The notes below the pieces were generated by a model. The model did not search any database, was not told the DNA's origin, and saw only the letters and a program-made list of their open reading frames with translations. From positions 1 to 11,357 of the forward strand of contig JACDEC010000053.1 of the NCBI GenBank assembly GCA_013816645.1: a DNA stretch of 11,357 nucleotides, in the 5' to 3' direction. Made by a program: the position numbers and the translations under genes. Source of the DNA: Planctomycetota bacterium (GTDB taxonomy: Bacteria; Planctomycetota; UBA11346). Of this stretch, positions 1 to 8,202 are shown in pieces (the first letter of the stretch is position 1; the number at the start of each line of letters is the position of its first letter).

Positions 1-1598
<1,598 letters not shown>

Positions 1599-1600
1599 TC

Positions 1601-2938
1601 GTGGAGTTCAACGACATCGTCCTGATGGCGATCAAGCTCGGCTTGGTCCTCATCCCGTTCATGCTCGTGCCGCTGCTGATCCTGATGGAGCGTCGCGGCG
1701 CCGCCTTCATCCAGGACCGTCCGGGTCCCAACCGCGCGGCGATCCCGATCTTCGGTCTGCGCCTGCGCGGCTTCGGCCTGGTCCACAACCTCACCGACGG
1801 CATCAAGCTCTTCTTCAAGGAGAGCTTCGTCCCGCCGTTCGCCTACAAGCCCTTCTACCTGATCGCCCCGGCGATCCCGGTGATGACCGCGGTGCTCACC
1901 CCGTCGCTGATCCCGTGGTTCGCGCCGATCAGCTACGCCGCGGCCAACGGCGTGGTCACCGTCGCGCCGTCGTTCTTCGACGCCAACGCCGGCATCCTCG
2001 CGCTGTTCGCGCTCGGCTCGCTGTCGGTCTACGGCGTGGTGCTCGGCAGCTGGGCGTCGAACTCCAAGTTCGCGCTGCTCGGCGGCCTGCGCGCCTCGGC
2101 GATGATGATCTCGTACGAAGTTTCGATGGGCCTCGGCGCGCTCGGCCTGTTCCTGGTGGTCGGCAGCTTCAGCCTGACCAGCATCGTCGAGTGGCAGGCC
2201 AACCACGTCTGGGGCATCGTCGTCCAGCCCATCGGCTTCCTGCTCTTCCTGGTCTCGATGTTCGCGGAGTGCAACCGCAACCCGTTCGACGTCGCCGAGG
2301 GCGAGTCCGAACTGGTCGCCGGTTTCCACACCGAGTACTCGTCGGTCAAGTTCGCCCTGTTCATGATGGGCGAGTACTGCCACATCGTGGTCGCCTCCGC
2401 GCTGATCGCGACGTTGTTCCTCGGCGGCTACCACCTGCCGTGGCTCGACACGGTGGCGATCAAGACCCACCTCGGCGGCGTGCTCGCCGGCGTGCTGGCG
2501 GTCACCGCGCTGCTGTTCCTGGCCATCGCCCACCTGGTCCATGGTCGGCGCAAGCAGTACGCGACCCTGGCCGCCAGCGACCGCGCGGCGCGCTCCAAGG
2601 AATACGGCTTCTTCCGCGCGCTGTTCGTGCTGGCCGGCCTGGCCTGCCTGGGCGGCGCGGTGGCGTCGTGGCTGCTGGTCAAACCCCAGGCGCTCGATCT
2701 CTGGCACGAGGGCGCCAAGGTCTATCCGCTGCGCTGGTCGCTGCTCACCGCCGCGCTGCAGATCGGCATCGTCCTGGCCAAGACCCTGTTCTTCTGCTGG
2801 CTGTTCGTGTGGGTGCGCTGGACCCTGCCGCGCATGCGCTACGACCAGATCATGTCGCTGGGCTGGAAGGTCCTGCTCAACATCGCGCTGGTGAACCTGC
2901 TGGTGACCGCGGTGATCGCGAAGGCGGTGCAGTCGTGA
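1601..2938 (+). CDS. nuoH: NADH-quinone oxidoreductase subunit H
   Basis: NuoH is the membrane subunit that forms the quinone-binding chamber with NuoB/D/I and links it to the proton-pumping arm. Family signatures are clear: ERRGAAFIQDRPGPNR near residue 30, NPFDVAEGESELVAGF at 227-242 with the conserved acidic residues E233, E235, E237 and E245, and LPRMRYDQIMSLGWK near 409 before the last membrane helix. The protein is 445 residues, compared with about 325 for E. coli NuoH. The extra length lies mainly around residues 290-375, between the usual penultimate helices, and includes hydrophobic stretches. The GTG at 1601 is chosen because GGGAG at 1589-1593 sits 7 nt upstream. An in-frame GTG at 1595, overlapping the nuoG stop, is possible but too close to that site. 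Confidence 0.96.
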   Translation: MEFNDIVLMAIKLGLVLIPFMLVPLLILMERRGAAFIQDRPGPNRAAIPIFGLRLRGFGLVHNLTDGIKLFFKESFVPPFAYKPFYLIAPAIPVMTAVLTPSLIPWFAPISYAAANGVVTVAPSFFDANAGILALFALGSLSVYGVVLGSWASNSKFALLGGLRASAMMISYEVSMGLGALGLFLVVGSFSLTSIVEWQANHVWGIVVQPIGFLLFLVSMFAECNRNPFDVAEGESELVAGFHTEYSSVKFALFMMGEYCHIVVASALIATLFLGGYHLPWLDTVAIKTHLGGVLAGVLAVTALLFLAIAHLVHGRRKQYATLAASDRAARSKEYGFFRALFVLAGLACLGGAVASWLLVKPQALDLWHEGAKVYPLRWSLLTAALQIGIVLAKTLFFCWLFVWVRWTLPRMRYDQIMSLGWKVLLNIALVNLLVTAVIAKAVQS

Positions 2939-2942
2939 GGAC

Positions 2943-3014
2943 GTGCGATGTACGACGTGCGATGTGCGACGTAGAGATGCGAACCCGTCGCACTCCGCAC
3001 GTCGCACTCCGCAC
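2943..3014 (+). repeat. Inverted pair of 14-bp tandem repeats forming a long hairpin between nuoH and nuoI
   Basis: The left arm is two tandem 14-mers, GTGCGATGTACGAC and GTGCGATGTGCGAC (2943-2970). The right arm is two identical copies of GTCGCACTCCGCAC (2987-3014). Arms 2943-2971 and 2986-3014 fold onto each other: of 29 opposed positions 24 are Watson-Crick pairs, and the mismatches fall at 2948, 2949, 2952, 2962 and 2963. The loop is 14 nt (2972-2985). The element fills most of the only large gap in the operon and ends 9 nt before the nuoI ribosome binding site. It has no T-run after it, so it does not look like a classical intrinsic terminator. It may affect RNA processing or stability, or be a dispersed intergenic repeat; both are inferences. 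Confidence 0.85.
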
Positions 3015-3023
3015 AGCGGCAAT

Positions 3024-3028
3024 GGAGG
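3024..3028 (+). promoter_or_regulatory. Ribosome binding site of nuoI (supports a TTG start)
   Basis: GGAGG lies 6 nt upstream of TTG 3035. No ATG or GTG at suitable spacing is in the nuoI frame, so this site decides the start codon. Confidence 0.75.
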
Positions 3029-3034
3029 TGTCCC

Positions 3035-3610
3035 TTGGCTAAACTCGTCCCGCGCCCCGAACTCACGTTCTGGGAACGCATCTACTTCGTCGAGATCTTC
3101 AAGGGCCTGGCCACCACCTTCGGCCACGCCCGGCGCACGCTGACCAATCCGGCGGCGTCGATCACGCTGATGTACCCCGAGGTCCAGCCCGACATTCCGC
3201 GCGACTACCGCGCGCGCCATCGGCTGATGAAGCGGCCCGACGCCAGCCCGCGCTGCGTCGCCTGCTACATGTGCTCGACGGCCTGCCCGGCGCGCTGCAT
3301 CAACATCGTCGCCGAGGAGAGCCCCGACCACCACATCGAGAAGCGCCCCGCGAAGTTCGAGATCGACCTGCTGCTCTGCGTGTTCTGCGGCTTCTGCGTC
3401 GAGGCGTGCCCGTGCGACGCCATCCGCATGGACACCAAGCAGGCGATCCTGGCTGGCGACAACCGCGCCGACTTCGTGGTCGACAAGGCCAAGCTGATGG
3501 ACTGGGACCCCAAGGACTACCCGGACACCGACGTCCAGTCGCAGAAGGCTCCGGGCGGCAAGCTCCACGCGCAGGCGCTCGAGGAGTTCAAGTCGGGGAC
3601 GTACCACTAA
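3035..3610 (+). CDS. nuoI: NADH-quinone oxidoreductase subunit I
   Basis: NuoI is the peripheral-arm ferredoxin subunit that carries two [4Fe-4S] clusters (N6a and N6b) and passes electrons towards the last cluster before quinone. The two motifs are C74-x2-C77-x2-C80-x3-C84-P and C115-x2-C118-x2-C121-x3-C125-P. An extra cysteine follows the first motif (C88). The N-terminal ~70 residues hold the amphipathic region that normally lies on NuoH, including FKGLATTFGH and MYPEVQPDIPRDYR. At 191 residues it is slightly longer than E. coli NuoI (about 180). The start is TTG, backed by a strong GGAGG 6 nt upstream. It is separated from nuoH by the hairpin repeat and is followed by nuoJ after 32 nt. 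Confidence 0.96.
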   Translation: MAKLVPRPELTFWERIYFVEIFKGLATTFGHARRTLTNPAASITLMYPEVQPDIPRDYRARHRLMKRPDASPRCVACYMCSTACPARCINIVAEESPDHHIEKRPAKFEIDLLLCVFCGFCVEACPCDAIRMDTKQAILAGDNRADFVVDKAKLMDWDPKDYPDTDVQSQKAPGGKLHAQALEEFKSGTYH

Positions 3611-3642
3611 ATGCGCGGTCTCACTCTCATCAGGCGGAACGC

Positions 3643-4314
3643 ATGCTCCCCGAACTGAACGCCATCCTCGGGCCGATCTACTTCTGGCTGTTCGCCGGGC
3701 TCGCCACGCTGTGCGGCGGCGCGCTGCTGCTCTGCCGGCACCCCATCCAGGGCGCGGTGGCGCTGATCGGCGTGATGCTCAGCCTGTCCGGGCTCTACGC
3801 CCTGCTGCACAGCCCGTTCCTCGCTGTGCTGCAGATCCTGGTCTACGCCGGCGCGATCATGATGCTGCTGGTGTTCGTGATCATGGTGCTGAACCAGGGC
3901 CTCGACGATCGCATCCCGCGCTTCGACGCCTACAGCCTGATCGGCCTGGCGCTGCCGGTGCTGCTCGCCGCCCTGGTCCTGAACACCATCGGCGACAGCC
4001 GGAGCGGGATCGTCGAGCACGCCGGCACCGTGCGCGCCGGCCTCGAGACCGTCGCCGCGCGCATGTTCGACACCGCTGGCGGCGGCTGGTGGCTGCTCTT
4101 CGAGTTCGGCGGGCTGATCCTGCTCGCCGCGATCGTCGCGGCGGTGATGCTCGCCAAGCGTTCGTTGGACACCGTCGCCGACGACGATCAACCGCATCAC
4201 GAGCACGCCGGCCATGCCGAGCGCGCGGCCGCGGTGGCGGCCATCCCCGATGCGGCGACGGTCGGGCGTTCGACCGAAACCTTCGTGAAGCCGCCGGTGG
4301 CGGGGACCCACTGA
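3643..4314 (+). CDS. nuoJ: NADH-quinone oxidoreductase subunit J
   Basis: NuoJ is a membrane-arm subunit between NuoH and NuoK whose third helix takes part in coupling. The start MLPELNAILGPIYFWLFAGLA, the RHPIQGAVALI segment and YAGAIMMLLVFVIMVLNQ are typical of the family. About five hydrophobic helices are visible. The length is 223 residues, compared with about 184 in E. coli. The extra part is a C-terminal cytoplasm-like tail that is acidic and histidine-rich (H185, H186, H188, H191) and then Ala-rich. ATG 3643 begins the hydrophobic N-terminus; an upstream AGGCGGA is a modest ribosome binding site. The ATG at 3611, directly after the nuoI stop, is in another frame and is not this start. 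The nuoJ stop is 1 nt before the nuoK ATG. Confidence 0.94.
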   Translation: MLPELNAILGPIYFWLFAGLATLCGGALLLCRHPIQGAVALIGVMLSLSGLYALLHSPFLAVLQILVYAGAIMMLLVFVIMVLNQGLDDRIPRFDAYSLIGLALPVLLAALVLNTIGDSRSGIVEHAGTVRAGLETVAARMFDTAGGGWWLLFEFGGLILLAAIVAAVMLAKRSLDTVADDDQPHHEHAGHAERAAAVAAIPDAATVGRSTETFVKPPVAGTH

Positions 4315-4315
4315 C

Positions 4316-4633
4316 ATGTCGCACCTCGACCCCATCCACGTCCAGCTGCTCGCCGCGGTGCTGTTCGCCCTCGGCCTCGCGGTGACGCTGACCCGTCGCA
4401 ACATCTTCTTCCTGCTCATGGGCGTCGAGCTCATGCTCAACGCGGTCAACCTGAGCTTCATCGGCTTCGCGCGGACCGTGCCGGGCGACGCCTCGCTGAC
4501 CGGCCACCTGTCGCCGCTGTTCATCATCGCCATCGCGGCGGCCGAGGCCTGCGTCGGCCTGGCCATGGTCATCTGCATCGTCCGCAACCGCGACTCGCTC
4601 GACAGCGACGCCTACGCGGACATGAAGGAGTAG
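4316..4633 (+). CDS. nuoK: NADH-quinone oxidoreductase subunit K
   Basis: NuoK is the small three-helix antiporter-like subunit of the membrane arm. The protein has 105 residues, the usual size. The two buried glutamates essential for proton transfer in characterised complexes are present: E38 in MGVELMLNAVNL and E77 in AAAEACVGLAMVI. The N-terminal helix precedes the TRRNIFFLL loop. The start ATG is 1 nt after the nuoJ stop, with GGGGA at 4302-4306 as a plausible ribosome binding site. The end of the gene contains the nuoL ribosome binding site, so translation of K and L is probably coupled. Confidence 0.96.
   Translation: MSHLDPIHVQLLAAVLFALGLAVTLTRRNIFFLLMGVELMLNAVNLSFIGFARTVPGDASLTGHLSPLFIIAIAAAEACVGLAMVICIVRNRDSLDSDAYADMKE
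4625..4630 (+). promoter_or_regulatory. Ribosome binding site of nuoL
   Basis: AAGGAG, within the last codons of nuoK, lies 6 nt upstream of the GTG start at 4637. It is one of the strongest sites in the operon and supports the GTG start. Confidence 0.75.
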
Positions 4634-4636
4634 CCG

Positions 4637-6619
4637 GTGCAGTCCTCCATCCTGTGGTTGATCCCGACCCTGCCGCTCGTCGGCTTCGCGGTGAACGGCC
4701 TGCTCAGCCTGGGCTCGGCGCGTAGCGAGCGCGGCGCCGCCAAGGGTTTCGTCGCCGCGCTGGCCGTAGCGATGCCCGCCGCAGCCTTCCTGATCACCCT
4801 GCTCGGCATCGCCACGCTCGTCCAGTTTCCTGGCCAGGCGCTGGTGCAGAGCCTGTGGCATTGGCTGCCCATCGGTGCGGAGGGGCTCGCCTTCGGCCTG
4901 CTCTTCGACCGGCTCACGGCGCTGATGCTGCTGTTCATCACCGGCATCGGCACCCTGATCCACGTCTACTCGATCGGTTACATGTGGCAGGACCGCGGCT
5001 TCGCCCGGTTCATGGCCTACCTGAACCTGTTCATGGCGAGCATGATCATCCTCGTGCTCGGCGACAGCCTGGTCGCGACCTTCCTCGGTTGGGAAGGCGT
5101 GGGCCTGTGCTCGTACCTGCTGATCGGCTTCTGGCACAAGACCACCGCCTACAACGACGCGGCGCGCAAGGCCTTCGTGATAAACCGCATCGGTGACCTC
5201 GGCTTCCTGCTCGGCGCCTTCTGCCTGTTCGCGGCGATGGGCGATGCGGGCAGCCTGCGCTACGCCGACATCTCGGCGTGGTTCACCGCCGCGCCCAAGG
5301 AAGTGGTCGGTTCCGGCCTGGTGGTGGCGGCGGCGGCGCTGCTGTTCCTCGGCTGCACCGGCAAGAGCGCCCAGGTGCCGCTGCTGACCTGGCTGCCCGA
5401 CGCGATGGCTGGTCCGACCCCGGTCTCGGCGCTGATCCACGCCGCGACCATGGTGACCTCGGGCGTCTACCTGGTCGCGCGCCTGGCCGACGTTTTCGTG
5501 CTCGCGCCCCAGGTCATGACCGCGATCACGCTCATCGGCCTGGTCACCGCGGTGTACGGCGCGATCGCCGGCCTGGTCCAGCAGGACATCAAGAAGGTGC
5601 TCGCCTACTCGACGGTGAGCCAGCTCGGCTTCATGTTCATGGCCGCGGGGGTGGGCGCCTTCGACGTCGCCCTGTTCCACGTCTTCACCCACGCCTTCTT
5701 CAAGGCGACGCTGTTCCTCGGCGCCGGGTCGGTGATCCACGCCCTGCACCACGAGCAGGACATGCGCCGCATGGGCGGCCTGGCCAAGGCCCTGCCGATC
5801 ACCTACTCGTCGATGTGGTTCGGCTGGTACGCGATCATCGGCATGCCGCTGGCGTCCGGTTTCATGAGCAAGGACCTGATCCTCGAGCGCTTGTTCGCCG
5901 CCGGCGACCTCGGTGTGCTGGTCGGCATCGCCGCGCTGCTCACCGCGCTGCTCACCGCGATCTACATGAGCCGGATGATGTACCTGGTGTTCTGGAGCCC
6001 GTCGCGGATCGATCCGGCCACTCGCGCACATGTCCACGAGTCGCCGTTCACCATGACCATGCCGTTGTTCATCCTCGGCATCGGCAGCCTGATCGTCGGC
6101 ACCGCCTGGGTCGGCTTCAGCGAGGTCATGGACAAGCAGATGCACCTCGATTTCTTCGCGCAGTGGCTCGCGCCGGTGCTCGGGCACGCCCAGACCGTGG
6201 TCGCCGCCGGTCACGCTCCGCACGAAGGCCACGGCCTGGTGTGGATGGTGATGATCTTCGGCACCATCGCGGCCGTGATCGGCTGGCTGATCGCTATGCT
6301 GCTGTTCCGCCGCGGTCCGCGCGGGTCGAGCGAGCCGGGGCCGCTCACCGGCTTCGCCGCCGCCTGGACCGACGGTTTCGACCGCGTGTACGACCTCGCG
6401 GTGATCCGGCCGACCCGTGGCCTGTCCTGGATCCTCGCGCGCATCATCGACCAGGCCCTGATCGGCTCGATCACGCGCACCGTCGCCGACATCGCCGTCT
6501 TCCTCGGCGAGGGCTACTCGACGCTGCAGCGCAGCCGCCTGCGCTCGTCGCTGGCGATGAGCGTGGTCGGCGTGGTGGTGATCATCGCCGTGCTGCTCTG
6601 GCCGGGCGCGGGCCGGTGA
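4637..6619 (+). CDS. nuoL: NADH-quinone oxidoreductase subunit L
   Basis: NuoL is the distal antiporter-like proton-pumping subunit of complex I, related to Mrp antiporter subunits. It has 660 residues (E. coli 613). Conserved charged residues are in place: E153 in GWEGVGLCSYLLIGFW, K243 in TGKSAQVPL ahead of the broken-helix motif WLPDAMAGPTPVSALIHAAT, K356 in HAFFKATLFLGAGSVIHA, and K412-D413 in SGFMSKDLIL. DIKKVLAYSTVSQLGFM is also typical. After about residue 515 comes the long lateral helix region, then a final membrane helix near the C-terminus. The GTG start follows AAGGAG by 6 nt. The gap to nuoM is 46 nt and holds a possible 14-codon minicistron. Confidence 0.97.
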   Translation: MQSSILWLIPTLPLVGFAVNGLLSLGSARSERGAAKGFVAALAVAMPAAAFLITLLGIATLVQFPGQALVQSLWHWLPIGAEGLAFGLLFDRLTALMLLFITGIGTLIHVYSIGYMWQDRGFARFMAYLNLFMASMIILVLGDSLVATFLGWEGVGLCSYLLIGFWHKTTAYNDAARKAFVINRIGDLGFLLGAFCLFAAMGDAGSLRYADISAWFTAAPKEVVGSGLVVAAAALLFLGCTGKSAQVPLLTWLPDAMAGPTPVSALIHAATMVTSGVYLVARLADVFVLAPQVMTAITLIGLVTAVYGAIAGLVQQDIKKVLAYSTVSQLGFMFMAAGVGAFDVALFHVFTHAFFKATLFLGAGSVIHALHHEQDMRRMGGLAKALPITYSSMWFGWYAIIGMPLASGFMSKDLILERLFAAGDLGVLVGIAALLTALLTAIYMSRMMYLVFWSPSRIDPATRAHVHESPFTMTMPLFILGIGSLIVGTAWVGFSEVMDKQMHLDFFAQWLAPVLGHAQTVVAAGHAPHEGHGLVWMVMIFGTIAAVIGWLIAMLLFRRGPRGSSEPGPLTGFAAAWTDGFDRVYDLAVIRPTRGLSWILARIIDQALIGSITRTVADIAVFLGEGYSTLQRSRLRSSLAMSVVGVVVIIAVLLWPGAGR

Positions 6620-6624
6620 CCGCC

Positions 6625-6669
6625 ATGACCAGGACCTTCGATCCCGAGCTGACCAAGGCGACGACGTGA
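6625..6669 (+). other. Possible 14-codon minicistron overlapping the nuoM start
   Basis: An ATG at 6625 opens MTRTFDPELTKATT, whose TGA (6667-6669) overlaps the nuoM GTG (6666-6668) as GTGA. That is the arrangement seen in translationally coupled genes. There is no good ribosome binding site of its own, though the nuoL stop lies 5 nt upstream and could allow re-initiation. It may simply be spacer that is open by chance. Confidence 0.2.
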
Positions 6670-8201
6670 ACAGCTACCTCTATCTCGTGCTCGCGGCGCC
6701 GTTCGTCGCCGCCATCTTCGCCTGCTTCACCTCCGGCCGCGATGGCGACGCCTCGTTGCGGCTCGGCATCCTGCTCTCGCTGGTGACCGCCGGGCTGGCC
6801 CTGCCGCTGATCACGTGCATGGGGCCGATCGAAGTCTCGCGGCCGTGGTTCACCTTGTGGAACACCGACGCGACCGTGCAGCTGAGCCTGGCCAGCGATG
6901 GCCTGAGCGCCTGGCTGATCCAGCTGGTCGCCTGGCTGACGCCGGTGGCGATCATCGCCAGCCGCGACCAGGTCGGCGATCGCATGCGCGAGCTGGTCGT
7001 CGCGCTGCTGGTGATGCAGGGCATGATGTTCGGCGCGCTGCTCGCCCGCGACCTCGTGGTCTTCTACCTCGCCTTCGAGGGCATGCTCATCCCGGTGGTG
7101 GTGCTGATGGCGGTCTTCGGCGGCGCCGATCGGCGCGGCGCGGCGCTGCAGTTCTTCCTCTACACCATGCTCGGCTCGGTGTTCATGCTGGTGTCGATCT
7201 GGTTCATCGCCAACCGCGTGCACACTACCGGCCTGGCCGAGGTCGTGGCCCAGCTCGGCGGTCCCGACTTCGCCGACCGCGAGCGCCTGCTGATGTTCCT
7301 GGCCTTCGCCCTGGCCTTCGCGGTCAAGGTGCCGCTCTTCCCGCTGCACGGCTGGCAGCCGCTCACCTACGCCGAATGCCCGACCGGAGCCTTGGTCCTG
7401 CTCTCGGGCGCCATGGCCAAGCTCGGCACCTACGGCCTGCTGCGTTTCGTGCTGCCGATGTTCCCCGACCTCTGCGCGCACTACGCGACCTGGTTCATCG
7501 TCCTCGGCCTGATCGGCGCGGTCGGCGGCGCGCTCATGGCGCTGGCCCAGACCGACGTCAAACGGCTGCTCGCCTACTCCAGCCTCAGCCACCTCGGCTT
7601 GGTCGTGGTCGGCATCTTCACCTTCTCGCCGCTCGCGCTGCAGGGCGCCGCCGTGCAGATGGTGGCGCACGGCTTCTCGGTCGCGGCGCTGTTCATCCTC
7701 GCCGGCTACGTCGAGCAGCGCGCCGAGCGTCGCGGAGTCGAGGAGCTCGGCGGCCTGGTCAATGTCGTCCCGCGCCTGGCCGTGCTCTTCGTCATCGCCG
7801 CGCTGGCCTCGGCGGCGCTGCCGGGCACCGCCAACTTCGCCGGTGAACTCCTGCTGCTGCTCGGGGTCTTCGATCCCAGTCGCTGGTGGATCGCCGCGCT
7901 CGCCGGCGTCAGCACCATCCTCGGCGCCGTCTACCTGCTGCGCCTGATCCAACGCTGGTTCTACGGCGAGCCCCGCAGCGACGTGCCCGCGATGGAGGAC
8001 CTGCGCGGCTACGAACTGGCTGCGGTGGTGCCGTTGCTGCTGCTGAGCGTCGGCTTCGGCTTCTACCCCGCGCCGATCTCCTCCCAGGCCGGCTCGGTCG
8101 CGGTCACCCTCGGCGCCCCGGCGCGCGACGCCCGGATCGCCGCCGCGGCCGCGTCCGCGGCGACTGAAGCCATCGCCGTAGCCAGCCCCACGGGACCCTG
8201 A
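6666..8201 (+). CDS. nuoM: NADH-quinone oxidoreductase subunit M
   Basis: NuoM is the middle antiporter-like proton channel of the membrane arm. It has 511 residues, the usual length. The functional charged residues are present: E138 in YLAFEGMLIP, K221 in FAVKVPLFPLHGW, K252 in AMAKLGTYGLLRF and E394 in TANFAGELLLLLG. TDVKRLLAYSSLSHLG is also typical. The stretch after the first lysine is unusual: H228 onward reads HGWQPLTYAECPTG, where most family members have a sequence close to HTWLPDAH-EAPT. The start is GTG 6666 with AAGG at 6655-6658 about 7 nt upstream. The gene ends 1 nt before nuoN. Confidence 0.95.
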   Translation: MNSYLYLVLAAPFVAAIFACFTSGRDGDASLRLGILLSLVTAGLALPLITCMGPIEVSRPWFTLWNTDATVQLSLASDGLSAWLIQLVAWLTPVAIIASRDQVGDRMRELVVALLVMQGMMFGALLARDLVVFYLAFEGMLIPVVVLMAVFGGADRRGAALQFFLYTMLGSVFMLVSIWFIANRVHTTGLAEVVAQLGGPDFADRERLLMFLAFALAFAVKVPLFPLHGWQPLTYAECPTGALVLLSGAMAKLGTYGLLRFVLPMFPDLCAHYATWFIVLGLIGAVGGALMALAQTDVKRLLAYSSLSHLGLVVVGIFTFSPLALQGAAVQMVAHGFSVAALFILAGYVEQRAERRGVEELGGLVNVVPRLAVLFVIAALASAALPGTANFAGELLLLLGVFDPSRWWIAALAGVSTILGAVYLLRLIQRWFYGEPRSDVPAMEDLRGYELAAVVPLLLLSVGFGFYPAPISSQAGSVAVTLGAPARDARIAAAAASAATEAIAVASPTGP

Positions 8202-8202
8202 C

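Noticed and set aside
3881..6232. 783-residue minus-strand ORF opposite nuoJ-nuoL
   Set aside because: Low-complexity His/Arg/Asp/Glu composition typical of the antisense frame of membrane-protein genes; overlaps well-supported genes.
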